Positions 33,522 to 42,339 of a stretch of DNA of 64,000 nt are shown here, in pieces; position 1 is the first letter of the stretch, and every line of letters begins with the position of its first letter. The notes below the pieces were generated by a model. It did no database searches. It was given only the letters and a program-made list of their open reading frames with translations, and had not been told where the DNA came from. The stretch comes from Actinobacteria bacterium 69-20 (GTDB lineage Bacteria > Actinomycetota > Actinomycetes > Mycobacteriales > Nakamurellaceae), in the NCBI GenBank assembly GCA_001897425.1, contig MKSW01000001.1, forward strand, positions 1 to 64,000, written 5' to 3'. A program made the translations under genes and the position numbers.

Positions 33522-34694
33522 GTGCCGGAAACCAACGCGGCTGCGTCACACGGACGCAGTCATAAGGCTGCCGATATCGACGAGACGGGTGGGAACTTCG
33601 CGCACACGGACGACAACGCGGAATCGACGGTGATCGTCGCCGACGACCACACGATTCCGGGGCTTCTCGGCGCGCGGGATGTGGTATTGCGGGCCCTCGA
33701 AGAGGCGCTGCCGGCCGACATCCACGTGCGCGGCAACCGGATCACCCTGCGCGGGTCCGCCCGCGACATCGCGTTCGCCGAACGCGCGGTACGAGAACTG
33801 TTGGCGCTGCAGGAAACCGGATCGGTGATCACGCCCGATGCCGTGCGGCGCACGGTCGGCATTCTGGAGCAGCCGCCGGTGGACGCGGACGGTGGGGTGC
33901 CGGCGCCGTCCGAGGTGCTGGGGCTGAACATCATCTCCCGGCGCGGGCGGGCGATCCGGCCGAAATCGGTGAACCAGAAGCGCTATGTCGACGCGATCGA
34001 CGAGGCCACCGTGGTCTTCGGTATCGGCCCGGCCGGCACCGGCAAGACGTACCTGGCGATGGCCAAGGCCGTGCAGGCGCTGCAGACGAAGAAGGTCAAC
34101 CGGATCATTCTCACGAGGCCGGCCGTCGAGGCGGGCGAGCGGTTGGGCTTCCTGCCGGGAACGCTCAACGACAAGATCGACCCGTACCTGCGGCCGTTGT
34201 ACGACGCGCTGCACGACATGATCGACCCGGAGTCGATCCCGCGGCTGATGGCGGCCGGAACCATCGAGGTCGCCCCGCTGGCGTACATGCGGGGAAGAAC
34301 CCTGAACGACGCGTTCATCATTCTCGACGAGGCGCAGAACACCACGCCCGAGCAGATGAAGATGTTCCTGACCCGGCTCGGATTCGGGTCGAAGGTCGTC
34401 GTCACCGGCGACGTGACCCAGATCGACCTGCCGGGCGGGCAGCGGTCCGGGCTGAAGGTGGTCAGCGACATCCTCGCCGATATCGACGATGTGGTGTTCC
34501 TGTATCTCACGTCGGCCGACGTCGTGCGGCACCGGCTCGTCAGCGAGATCGTCGATGCGTACGAGCGGTGGGATGCCGTCGTCGCGGCGGACGAACGCGC
34601 CGAGGGCGGTGACCGCCACGGCAGGGGCTACCGCGGGGCCGATCGACGCGATGCCGGGTATCGGGAGTCGCGCGGGCGCGGCGGGCCGCGATGA
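33522..34694 (+). CDS. phoH: PhoH family ATPase
   Basis: A 390-residue PhoH-like protein, a RecA-fold ATPase linked to RNA metabolism. The N-terminal RNA-binding-like part ([25 protein letters not shown]) precedes the ATPase domain with Walker [16 protein letters not shown] (about 168-182), [18 protein letters not shown], Walker [17 protein letters not shown] and [14 protein letters not shown]. The first 40 residues are variable. GTG 33522 is the furthest upstream start; a later one is possible. Its stop overlaps the ybeY start, so the pair is coupled, as in many bacteria. Confidence 0.93.
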   Translation: MPETNAAASHGRSHKAADIDETGGNFAHTDDNAESTVIVADDHTIPGLLGARDVVLRALEEALPADIHVRGNRITLRGSARDIAFAERAVRELLALQETGSVITPDAVRRTVGILEQPPVDADGGVPAPSEVLGLNIISRRGRAIRPKSVNQKRYVDAIDEATVVFGIGPAGTGKTYLAMAKAVQALQTKKVNRIILTRPAVEAGERLGFLPGTLNDKIDPYLRPLYDALHDMIDPESIPRLMAAGTIEVAPLAYMRGRTLNDAFIILDEAQNTTPEQMKMFLTRLGFGSKVVVTGDVTQIDLPGGQRSGLKVVSDILADIDDVVFLYLTSADVVRHRLVSEIVDAYERWDAVVAADERAEGGDRHGRGYRGADRRDAGYRESRGRGGPR

Positions 34695-35284
34695 CCATCG
34701 AGGTGGCGAACGAGTCGGGTGTCGGCGTCGACGAGGTGGCACTCGGGTCCGTCGCCCGCTACGCGCTGAGCCACATGGGGATCAACGCCCTCGCCGAACT
34801 GTCGATCCTGCTCGTCGACGTGCCGACCATGACGGAACTGCACGTCAAGTGGATGGACGAGCCGGGACCGACCGACGTCATGAGCTTTCCCATGGACGAA
34901 CTCGACACGGCCCGCCGACCGGACGAATCCGGCCCCGGGCCGGCGCTGCTGGGCGATGTGGTGCTCTGCCCCGATGTGGCGGCGGAGCAGGCCGTCGGCG
35001 CCGGGCATTCTCTGGACGACGAGTTGCACCTGCTCACGGTGCACGGGGTGCTGCATCTGCTCGGCTATGACCACGCCGAACCGGCCGAGGAACGTGCCAT
35101 GTTCCGGCTACAGAACGAACTGCTCGACGCGTGGCGCGAGGAGCGAGCGCGTCACGATCACGATGAGCGCGGGCACGCGGCGGACAGCGCCGTGCTGGGC
35201 ACCGTCGGACTGGTCGCCGGAGACGGTGCCGCACCGGCGCCCCCGTCGACGGACGACGGCCCGCGCCCGAGCACCGCACCCTGA
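34691..35284 (+). CDS. ybeY: Endoribonuclease / rRNA maturation factor YbeY
   Basis: A 197-residue YbeY, a metal-dependent RNase for 16S rRNA 3' maturation and ribosome quality control. The zinc site [11 protein letters not shown] and the conserved [12 protein letters not shown] are present. It starts in an ATGA overlap with phoH. The C-terminal 40 residues (charged and Pro-rich, after [19 protein letters not shown] helix) exceed the family core and look disordered. Confidence 0.93.
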   Translation: MTIEVANESGVGVDEVALGSVARYALSHMGINALAELSILLVDVPTMTELHVKWMDEPGPTDVMSFPMDELDTARRPDESGPGPALLGDVVLCPDVAAEQAVGAGHSLDDELHLLTVHGVLHLLGYDHAEPAEERAMFRLQNELLDAWREERARHDHDERGHAADSAVLGTVGLVAGDGAAPAPPSTDDGPRPSTAP

Positions 35285-35292
35285 GGTTCGCC

Positions 35293-36753
35293 GTGACCAC
35301 GATCGACATCTCGCTGCTTGTCCTCGCGGCGGTACTCGTTCCGATCGCCGGCGCACTGGCCGCCGCGGACGCCGCCGTCAGCACCGTCTCGGCCGCCCGC
35401 GTCGAGGAGCTGCAGCGCGAGAACCGGCGCGGCGCAGCGTCTCTCGCCGCAATCACGGCGGATCGTGCCCGCTACATCAACCTGCTGCTCATGCTGCGGC
35501 TTGCCGCCGAGATGACGGCGACGGTGACGGTGTCCGCTGTGGCCTTCGGGACGTGGGGCTTCCACTTCGCGGTCGCGGCGGTGGTGGCGGTCGTCATGCT
35601 CGTCGTGAGCTACGTCGCGATCGGGGTGCTTCCGCGCACGCTGGGCCGGCAGCATGCGTACCCGGTGGGGCTGGCGCTGGCCGGGCCGACGCGGGCGCTG
35701 GGCCGTGTCCTGGCGCCCGTCGCGCAGCTGCTGATCGTCGTCGGGAACGCGCTGACTCCCGGGCGCGGACTCCCGGGGGGCCCGTTCTCGTCGGATGTGG
35801 AACTGCGCGAGATGGTCGACCTCGCCGGTGATCGCGGCGTCGTGCACGAGTCGGAACGCGAGATGCTGCAATCCGTCTTCGATCTCGGCGACACCATCGT
35901 GCGCGAGGTCATGGTGCCGCGCACCGAGGTGGTGTGGATCGAGGCGTCCAAGACGCTCCGCCAGGCGGTTCACCTGGCCGACCGCTCGGGCTTCTCCCGG
36001 ATCCCGGTCATCGGCGAGGACGCCGACGACGTGCTCGGCGTGGTCTACGTGAAAGATCTGATCGCCCGGCTGCTCTCGCTGGCGCCCGATGATCGCGGGC
36101 CGCAGGTCACCGAACTCATGCGCCCGGCCGTGTTCGTCCCGGAATCGAAGAACGTCGATCAGCTGCTGCGCGACATGCAGCGCGACCGCACCCATGTCGC
36201 CATGGTGGTCGACGAGTACGGCGGACTCGCCGGCATCGTGACCATGGAGGACATCGTCGAGGAGATCGTCGGCGAGATCACCGACGAGTATGACGTCGAT
36301 ACCCCCGACCCCATCGAGCGCCTGCCCGACGGGTCGGTGCGCGTGTCGGCCCGGCTGCCCGTCGAAGACCTCGGCGAGCTGTTCGATATCGAGCTCCCTG
36401 CCGACGACGTCGAGACCGTCGGCGGACTCGTCGCGCAACTGTTGGGTCGGGTGGTGCTGCCGGGTGCGGAGGCGCGGATCGACGGGCTGCGCCTTCTCGC
36501 CGAGGGCGGCGTGGACCGGCGGGGGCGGCACCGCGTCATGGCGGTGCGAGCGTGGCTGGTGGACCCGGACGCCGAGGTGGGCGAGCCCGGTGAGCCCAGC
36601 GGAGCCGGCGAATCCGGCGAGGACGGCCCCGGGACCCCGGCCCGGGCGGATGCGGCCGGCGCATCGCAGATGCCGGACAGCGTCATACCCGGTGGCGGGG
36701 TCGAGGCGGACCGGGCCGCGACGGTCGATGCCGACGGCCGGGGGAGATCGTGA
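35293..36753 (+). CDS. Hemolysin family / CorC-CNNM type membrane protein with CBS domains
   Basis: A 486-residue protein with an N-terminal DUF21/CNNM membrane domain (three to four helices in residues 1-140), two CBS domains (VMVPRTEVVWIEASKTLRQAV and LMRPAVFVPESKNVDQLL) and a C-terminal CorC/HlyC transporter-associated domain (VSARLPVEDLGELFDIELP). The family is linked to magnesium and cobalt efflux or resistance; the hemolysin name is historical. Its Gly/Glu/Ala-rich tail carries a motif variant at 36675. The stop overlaps the era start by GTGA. Confidence 0.9.
   Translation: MTTIDISLLVLAAVLVPIAGALAAADAAVSTVSAARVEELQRENRRGAASLAAITADRARYINLLLMLRLAAEMTATVTVSAVAFGTWGFHFAVAAVVAVVMLVVSYVAIGVLPRTLGRQHAYPVGLALAGPTRALGRVLAPVAQLLIVVGNALTPGRGLPGGPFSSDVELREMVDLAGDRGVVHESEREMLQSVFDLGDTIVREVMVPRTEVVWIEASKTLRQAVHLADRSGFSRIPVIGEDADDVLGVVYVKDLIARLLSLAPDDRGPQVTELMRPAVFVPESKNVDQLLRDMQRDRTHVAMVVDEYGGLAGIVTMEDIVEEIVGEITDEYDVDTPDPIERLPDGSVRVSARLPVEDLGELFDIELPADDVETVGGLVAQLLGRVVLPGAEARIDGLRLLAEGGVDRRGRHRVMAVRAWLVDPDAEVGEPGEPSGAGESGEDGPGTPARADAAGASQMPDSVIPGGGVEADRAATVDADGRGRS
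36675..36686 (+). repeat. Variant of the interspersed motif (one mismatch)
   Basis: GGACAGCGTCAT followed by ACCCGGTGG, read as D-S-V-I-P-G in the disordered tail of the CBS membrane protein. The core is identical to the variant at 32944. Confidence 0.6.
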
Positions 36754-37655
36754 GCCCGCATCGCAGCGGTTTCGCCTGTTTCGTCGGAAGGCCCAATGTC
36801 GGCAAGTCGACCCTGCTCAATGCCATGGTCGGCAGCAAGATCGCGATCACCTCGCCGAAACCGCAGACGACGCGCCGGGCGGTGCGCGGCATCGTCACCC
36901 GGCCCGATGCGCAACTCGTGATCGTCGACACGCCTGGCCTACACAAGCCGCGCACCCTGCTCGGCGAGCGACTCGACGACCTGGTGCGGAGCGTGTGGTC
37001 GGATGTCGACGTAGTGGGCCTGTGCATCCCCGCCGATCAGGACATCGGGCCGGGGGACCGGCGGATCGTCGCGGATGTGACGGCGCGCGTGGGTGCCGTG
37101 CCGGTGATCGGCATCGTCACGAAGACGGATCTCGTGTCGCGGGAGCGGGTGGCGCAGCAGCTCGCGGGGCTGTCCACGCTTCGCGACTTCGCGGAGATCG
37201 TGCCGGTCTCGGCGACCGCCGGCGATCAGGTCGACCTGCTCACCGATCTGATCGTGGCGCACCTGCCGGCCGGGCCGGTGCTGTACCCCGACGGCGAGCT
37301 GACCGACGAGCCGATCGAGACGCGGATCGCCGAGCTGGTGCGCGAGGCCGCGCTCGACGGTGTCCGTGACGAGTTGCCGCATTCGCTCGCCGCGGTCGTC
37401 ACCGAGATGGCGCCGCGCGCCGGACGGGACGATCTCACCGATGTGTTCGTCACGATCTTCGTGGAGCGCGACTCGCAGAAGCCGATCGTGCTCGGCCGGC
37501 GGGCATCCCGCCTCAAGGAGGTCGGCCGACGAGCCCGCGGTGAGATCGAACATCTGCTCGGCGGTCGGGTGTACCTCGATCTGCACGTGACGGTCGCGAA
37601 GGATTGGCAGCGGGACCCGAAGCAGCTGCGCAAGCTGGGGTTCGACGTGCGATAG
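36750..37655 (+). CDS. era: GTPase Era
   Basis: A 301-residue Era, a GTPase that binds the 3' end of 16S rRNA during 30S assembly. G motifs: GRPNVGKSTLLN (about 13-24), VDTPGLH and TKTD. The C-terminal KH domain includes VERDSQKPIVLGRRASRLKEVG and VTVAKDWQRDPKQLRKLGF. It starts in a GTGA overlap. It is the last gene of the phoH-ybeY-CBS protein-era run and is functionally linked to ybeY in 16S rRNA maturation. Confidence 0.96.
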   Translation: MSPHRSGFACFVGRPNVGKSTLLNAMVGSKIAITSPKPQTTRRAVRGIVTRPDAQLVIVDTPGLHKPRTLLGERLDDLVRSVWSDVDVVGLCIPADQDIGPGDRRIVADVTARVGAVPVIGIVTKTDLVSRERVAQQLAGLSTLRDFAEIVPVSATAGDQVDLLTDLIVAHLPAGPVLYPDGELTDEPIETRIAELVREAALDGVRDELPHSLAAVVTEMAPRAGRDDLTDVFVTIFVERDSQKPIVLGRRASRLKEVGRRARGEIEHLLGGRVYLDLHVTVAKDWQRDPKQLRKLGFDVR

Positions 37656-37669
37656 CGAATGCGCAATCA

Positions 37670-37695
37670 TGCTCATTTCATGTAAGGTATGAGCA
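37670..37695. promoter_or_regulatory. Inverted repeat upstream of the SIS gene
   Basis: TGCTCAT and ATGAGCA (perfect 7-bp arms, 12-nt spacer), 23 bp before the SIS gene start and overlapping a possible -10 box (TAAGGT, 37683-37688). It is a plausible repressor or GntR-type operator. Confidence 0.4.
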
Positions 37696-37717
37696 CGATT
37701 GAACATAGGAGGACGGT

Positions 37718-38782
37718 ATGGCGGGCCAGCAGGTGTTGTCGGAGATGGGGGAACAGCCCGACGTGCTGGCCGCCATCGTGGCGCGGCGCGACGACATGCA
37801 CGGCCGCATCCGCGCGGCCCTGCCCGAGAAGCTGCGCGGGATCTGCCTGGTGGCCCGCGGGTCGAGCGACAACGTGGCGATCCACGCGCGCTACCTGCTC
37901 GAGCTGGCGACCGGGCTTCCGGTCAGCATGGCCGCGCCAAGCATCATCACCCGATACCACGCGCGGCTGGACACCGACGGCTACCTGGTAGTCGCGTTGT
38001 CTCAATCCGGGCGAACCCCGGAGATCGTCTCCGTCGCGACGGCGATGCGGGACCAGGGTGCCTCGGTGGTCGCGGTCACGAACGACGACGATTCGCCGTT
38101 GGCCGACGTCTCCGCCGTGACGTTGTCCGTGGGCACCAGCAAGGAACTCGCGGTTCCGGCCACGAAGACGGTGACCGGTCAGCTCGCGCTCGTGACGCTG
38201 CTCGCCGAGGCGGTCGGCGCCGGCATCGCCGACTACACGGGCGGCGACACCGCGTGGGCGGCGCTGGCCGGCTCCGTGCGGGACGTGCTCGCCGATACCG
38301 ATGCGGCGCTGCGGGCGGTCGAGGTGCTGCGACAGCATCGCAGCGCGATCCACCTGGCGCGCGGGCTGACCTATGCCGCGGCAATGGAGGCGGCATTGAA
38401 ATCGAAGGAGACCTCGCGGCGCGTGCACGACGGCTACTCGAGCGCGGACTTCCTGCACGGGCCGTTGACGGTGGCCGGCGCCGACGTGCCGGTCGTCGCC
38501 TATGGCGTGCCGGGGCCGGTGCTCGCGGACGTCATCGAAACCGTCGGCCGGGCAGCCGCTTTGGGGTCTCCGGTGATTGGGGTCGGGACGCCCGACCTCG
38601 TCGCCGGGCTCGACGGCGAGGCGAGCGCCGTCGGGCTGCCGGCCGCCGACTCCGTCGGCGAGGCCCTGGCGACAATTCCGCTGGTAGTACGCGGCCAGCA
38701 GCTGGCGATCCATACGGCCATCGCGCTCGGCATGGACCCGGACTCGCCGACCGGACTACACAAGGTCACCGCTACGCGTTGA
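37718..38782 (+). CDS. SIS domain protein, GlmS/AgaS-like
   Basis: A 354-residue protein with two SIS (sugar isomerase) domains. The first has ICLVARGSSDNVAIHARYLLE and LVVALSQSGRTPEIVSV; the second has IHLARGLTYAAAMEAALKSKETS. It resembles the isomerase half of GlmS but lacks the glutaminase domain, so it is more like AgaS, NagB-II or FrlB-type proteins that isomerise or deaminate amino sugars. An ideal AGGAGG lies 9 nt before the ATG. The operator-like repeat upstream suggests regulation, perhaps by amino-sugar availability (inference). Confidence 0.8.
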   Translation: MAGQQVLSEMGEQPDVLAAIVARRDDMHGRIRAALPEKLRGICLVARGSSDNVAIHARYLLELATGLPVSMAAPSIITRYHARLDTDGYLVVALSQSGRTPEIVSVATAMRDQGASVVAVTNDDDSPLADVSAVTLSVGTSKELAVPATKTVTGQLALVTLLAEAVGAGIADYTGGDTAWAALAGSVRDVLADTDAALRAVEVLRQHRSAIHLARGLTYAAAMEAALKSKETSRRVHDGYSSADFLHGPLTVAGADVPVVAYGVPGPVLADVIETVGRAAALGSPVIGVGTPDLVAGLDGEASAVGLPAADSVGEALATIPLVVRGQQLAIHTAIALGMDPDSPTGLHKVTATR

Positions 38783-38801
38783 CCGCCGGTCGGCGGTCAA
38801 C
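38778..38801 (+). terminator. Hairpin at the end of the SIS gene
   Basis: GTTGACCGCC and GGCGGTCAAC pair perfectly (10 bp) around a GGTC loop. The stop codon lies in the left arm. There is no U-tract. Confidence 0.65.
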
Positions 38802-38867
38802 GGAACTGTCGGCCAGAACATGGCGCCATGCTGCCACCGGGTACCGACAACGGCCGGACCGCTCGCG

Positions 38868-38873
38868 TAGATT
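38868..38873 (+). promoter_or_regulatory. Candidate -10 box of the M20 peptidase gene
   Basis: TAGATT lies 7 nt before the ATG, with a GACA-containing hexamer (CCGACA, 38844-38849) 18 nt upstream. This suggests a leaderless transcript whose first bases are the interspersed motif. Confidence 0.45.
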
Positions 38874-38880
38874 CTCGGGT

Positions 38881-38892
38881 ATGACGACGTTC
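38881..38892 (-). repeat. Interspersed motif GAACNNCGTCAT, copy 13
   Basis: Exact match whose complement supplies the start codon of the M20 peptidase, with flanking GGGT and GAGCGG. Confidence 0.85.
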
Positions 38893-40287
38893 GAGCGGCA
38901 AGCGGTTGCCCGGGGCGCCGAGCCATGGCTGACAGACCTGTGTCGGTGGGTCGAGATCCCTTCCGTATCAGCCGATCCCGCGCATCACGATGATGTCGCG
39001 GCGAGCGCCCGATACCTGGCGGATGCCTTGCGCGGAGCCGGATTCCCGACCGTCGAGGTGCTCGGCGGCGGCCCGTATCTGCCGGCCGTCTACGCGCACT
39101 GGCCGTCCGGGGACGCCGATGCGGTGCGCGTGGTGGTCTACGGGCATCACGATGTTCAGCCGGCAGCGCTCGCAGACGGCTGGACCTACCCGCCCTTCGA
39201 GGCGCACGTGGTCGACGGATTGCTGCACGGACGCGGGTCCAGCGACGACAAAGGCAATGTGGCGATCCACCTGCTCGGCCTGGCGGCGCACCTCGCCGCT
39301 ACCGGGCGGCGCAGCCCAGCGGTGGACCTGACTTTCGTGGTGGAGGGCGAGGAAGAATCCGGATCGCCGCATATTTCGGCGCTGCTGAGCGATCTCGCCG
39401 GTCGGCTGGAAGCCGACGTCGTCGTCATCTCCGATACCAGGATCTTCGATGCCGCCACGCCGAGCCTGGTGACCGGCATGCGCGGACTGGTGGGCGGCGA
39501 GTTGCACGTCCACGGACCGGATGTCGACCTGCACTCCGGGAGCTTCGGCGGCGCGGTGCCCAATCCGATTACCGAACTCGCCCGCATTCTCGCCGCGATG
39601 CACGATCAGGATCGGCATATCGCGATCCCCGGCTTCTATGACGGGGTCGACGAGCCCACGGACGAAGAACGAGCCCTGATCGCCGCCCTGCCGTTCGACG
39701 AGCACGGGTGGGTCACCGGGCCCGCGCGGTCGACCGCGGCCGTCGGCGAGGCGGGCTATTCCACCCTGGAGCGGCTGGGCATGCGGCCCACCGCCGAGAT
39801 CAACGGGATCTGGGGCGGCTATACGGGGCCCGGCGGCAAGACGATCGTGCCGACGGATGCGTATGCGAAGCTGTCGTTCCGGCTTGTCGGCCGGCAGGAC
39901 CCGGCCGCGGTGATGCGTCGCGTCGACGAGTTCGTCGCTGCGCACGCGACGAACGGCGTCACGGCCACGATGACCTGGGAAGGGCAGGGTGTGCGGCCGC
40001 TGGTCGTCGCCGCGGACCACCCGGCGATGGACGCGGCGCGGCGGGCGCTGGGCGCGGCGTTCGATACCGACACGGTGCTCATCACCCGCGAGGGCGGGTC
40101 CGGCCCGGAGGCGGAAATCGCGGCCGCGATCGGTGCGCCGATGATCTTCGTCGGCGTGATGACCGATGACGATCAGATCCATGCCCCCGACGAGCGGGCG
40201 CCGGTGGACCTGCTGCTCAAGGGCGCCGAAGCGGTGGCTTTGTTGTGGCGTGAATTGGCGGCCGTCGGTCGCGCGGCCATGGCATGA
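38881..40287 (+). CDS. M20/M28 family dipeptidase-like metallopeptidase
   Basis: A 468-residue M20-family hydrolase. The metal ligands lie in VVVYGHHDVQPA (His, Asp), GRGSSDDKGNVAIH and VVEGEEESGSPH; the dimerisation or lid domain follows (LHSGSFGGAVPNP). These enzymes remove residues from peptides or N-acyl amino acids. The first codons are exactly the minus-strand form of the interspersed motif (ATGACGACGTTC, giving M-T-T-F). No ribosome binding site is present. It is separated from the SIS gene by a terminator. Confidence 0.88.
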   Translation: MTTFERQAVARGAEPWLTDLCRWVEIPSVSADPAHHDDVAASARYLADALRGAGFPTVEVLGGGPYLPAVYAHWPSGDADAVRVVVYGHHDVQPAALADGWTYPPFEAHVVDGLLHGRGSSDDKGNVAIHLLGLAAHLAATGRRSPAVDLTFVVEGEEESGSPHISALLSDLAGRLEADVVVISDTRIFDAATPSLVTGMRGLVGGELHVHGPDVDLHSGSFGGAVPNPITELARILAAMHDQDRHIAIPGFYDGVDEPTDEERALIAALPFDEHGWVTGPARSTAAVGEAGYSTLERLGMRPTAEINGIWGGYTGPGGKTIVPTDAYAKLSFRLVGRQDPAAVMRRVDEFVAAHATNGVTATMTWEGQGVRPLVVAADHPAMDAARRALGAAFDTDTVLITREGGSGPEAEIAAAIGAPMIFVGVMTDDDQIHAPDERAPVDLLLKGAEAVALLWRELAAVGRAAMA

Positions 40288-40319
40288 GCGCGGCATGAGA
40301 CGGCGGGCCTGAGGCTGCC

Positions 40320-40955
40320 ATGGTCAGGCACGACGCTTCCCACCGAGCCGGGCTCGGGCGGCGTGCCGTGTCGCGTTCCGCGCTGGTTCTCGCGCTCGTG
40401 GTGCTGATCGGCGCCACCGTGGGCCTGGGCGTCTGGTGGTGGACGTTGCGATCGGCGGTCGACCCGATCGATGCGAACCCGGTTCGCGCGTCGGCGGTGG
40501 TGACGGCGTCGGCCCCGTGCGATGGCCGCGAGATCACGACCGTGCGACTCTCCGACCTGAGCGGTGCGCCCACCGCGACCCTCGACGGATGCGGGTTCAC
40601 GGCGGGCGAGAACCTGACCGTCGAATATTTGGCGGGGCACCCGGGCCGGGTTCGCCTCGCCGGAACGTCCACGGCGGGGCGAGACTCGGTGGCGGCCAAG
40701 GTATTGCCGATCGCGGTGCTGTGCGCCGGGCTCGGTTCGATCGTGCTGGTGGGCCTGCTGCTGGTCCGGCGGCGTCGACCGGCCGGCAGCGACGCGGACC
40801 GGTCGGTGACCGTCGCCGAGCTTCGGGCGCGGGTCGCGGCCACACGGGCCGAACGGCCGCCCGTCGAATCGCAGCCGCCCGCCTGGGCCGAACAGCCGCA
40901 GGCTCAATCGCAGCCGCCCGTCGAGTCGCACTCGCCCGCTGAGTCGCAGCCGTAA
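40320..40955 (+). CDS. Hypothetical two-pass membrane protein
   Basis: A 211-residue protein I do not recognise. It has a basic N-terminus, a transmembrane helix (LVLALVVLIGATVGLGVWWW, about 22-41), an extracytoplasmic segment of about 80 residues with one cysteine pair (APCDGREI and LDGCGFTAGE, a possible disulfide), a second helix (VLPIAVLCAGLGSIVLVGLLLV) and a cytoplasmic tail ending in imperfect SQPP/VESQ repeats. It lies 33 bp after the peptidase and before the M16 pair, so a role at the cell envelope is plausible. Confidence 0.6.
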   Translation: MVRHDASHRAGLGRRAVSRSALVLALVVLIGATVGLGVWWWTLRSAVDPIDANPVRASAVVTASAPCDGREITTVRLSDLSGAPTATLDGCGFTAGENLTVEYLAGHPGRVRLAGTSTAGRDSVAAKVLPIAVLCAGLGSIVLVGLLLVRRRRPAGSDADRSVTVAELRARVAATRAERPPVESQPPAWAEQPQAQSQPPVESHSPAESQP

Positions 40956-41004
40956 GCGTTACGGCCGCGCCCCCCGGTGGCGTGGGTCGTGTCCGGACCC
41001 TGGA

Positions 41005-41010
41005 TAGGCT
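41005..41010 (+). promoter_or_regulatory. Candidate -10 box of the M16 peptidase gene
   Basis: TAGGCT lies 6 nt before the GTG start at 41017, consistent with a leaderless transcript. Confidence 0.4.
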
Positions 41011-41016
41011 GGGCTG

Positions 41017-42339
41017 GTGACCACCGCCACCCGCCGCCCGGGAATGCCGCGAATCCCGCGAGCCGACTATCCGGCGGTCCGCACTACCTTGGCCAACGGT
41101 CTCCGGGTGGTGCTGGCGCCGGAGGCGGGCAGCGGGGTCGTGGGCATCGCCGTGCACGTCGACGTCGGTTTCCGCTCCGAGCCGCCCGGCCGGACCGGCT
41201 TTGCGCACCTGTTCGAGCACCTGATGTTCCAGGGCAGCGAGTCGCTCGCCAAATTGGAGCACTTCCGGGTGGTGCAGTCGTCGGGCGGCACGTTCAACGG
41301 GTCGACACATTTCGATTACACCGAGTATCACGAGTTGCTGCCCGCCGGCGCGCTCGAGCGCGGCTTGTTCCTGGAGGCGGATCGTCTCCGGGCGCCGGCG
41401 CTCACAGCCGGAAACCTTGCGAATCAGGTCGACGTGGTGTCCGAGGAGATCCGGCTCAACGTCCTCGGCCGGCCTTACGGCGGGTTTCCGTGGATCCACC
41501 TGCCACCCGTGCTGTTCGACACGTTCGCCAACTCGCACAACGGATATGGCGACTTCGCCGACCTGCGTGCCGCGACCGTGGAGGATTGCGCCGACTTCTT
41601 CGAGCGCTACTACTGCCCGGCGAACATCGTGCTGACGGTGTGCGGCGATATCGATGTGGACAATGCCGCCCGCCTTGTCGAGCGGCATTTCGGAGACATC
41701 GCCGCACGCCCGGCCCCGATCCGGCCGGACTTCTACGAGCCGGAGCCGACCGCCCGACGCGCCGCCGACCACCACGATCCACTGGCGCCCACGCCGGCGG
41801 TGGCGGTGGGTTGGCGGATCCCGGACCCGGTGGCCGACCTCACCGGATACCTGGCCCACGTGCTGCTCGGGGGCATCCTCGCGGACGGTGAGTCGTCGCC
41901 GATACAGAGTGAACTCGTCAACCGTCGCGCCCTCGCCACATCGGCCTGGGCAGGCCCCGGCCTGATGGGTCCGCTGGACAGCCGTGACCCCGACGTCTTC
42001 GTGCTCGGCGCCGTACACCCGTCCGGTGTCGCCTCCCAGGACGTCGTCGACGCGGCGACCGAGATCATCGGCCGGTTCGCGGATGACGGCGCCGACGCGG
42101 ACCGGATCCGAAGCGCACAGGCGCGGTTCTGCGCGAACCTTTTCGCGGAATGCGATTCGGTCATGGCTCGTACCAGGAACCTCGGCCTGTTCGAACTCTT
42201 ACACGGTCGCGCGGATCTCCTCGGGGAGCTGCCGGCGATCGTCGGATCGCTGGACGCTGCCGACATCGCCGCTGCCGCGGCATCTCTCGACCCGCAGCGG
42301 TGCGCGGTGCTCCGCGTGATCCCAGGAAACGAGCGATGA
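41017..42339 (+). CDS. M16 family zinc peptidase (catalytic subunit)
   Basis: A 440-residue M16 (pitrilysin/insulinase) peptidase. The inverted zinc motif HxxEH is in GFAHLFEHLMFQGS (about 62-75), with the distal glutamate in VVSEEIRLNV. The small bacterial M16B type usually works as a heterodimer with an inactive partner, which is encoded immediately downstream in an ATGA overlap. It contains no signal peptide, so it probably acts in the cytoplasm on peptides. Confidence 0.9.
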   Translation: MTTATRRPGMPRIPRADYPAVRTTLANGLRVVLAPEAGSGVVGIAVHVDVGFRSEPPGRTGFAHLFEHLMFQGSESLAKLEHFRVVQSSGGTFNGSTHFDYTEYHELLPAGALERGLFLEADRLRAPALTAGNLANQVDVVSEEIRLNVLGRPYGGFPWIHLPPVLFDTFANSHNGYGDFADLRAATVEDCADFFERYYCPANIVLTVCGDIDVDNAARLVERHFGDIAARPAPIRPDFYEPEPTARRAADHHDPLAPTPAVAVGWRIPDPVADLTGYLAHVLLGGILADGESSPIQSELVNRRALATSAWAGPGLMGPLDSRDPDVFVLGAVHPSGVASQDVVDAATEIIGRFADDGADADRIRSAQARFCANLFAECDSVMARTRNLGLFELLHGRADLLGELPAIVGSLDAADIAAAAASLDPQRCAVLRVIPGNER

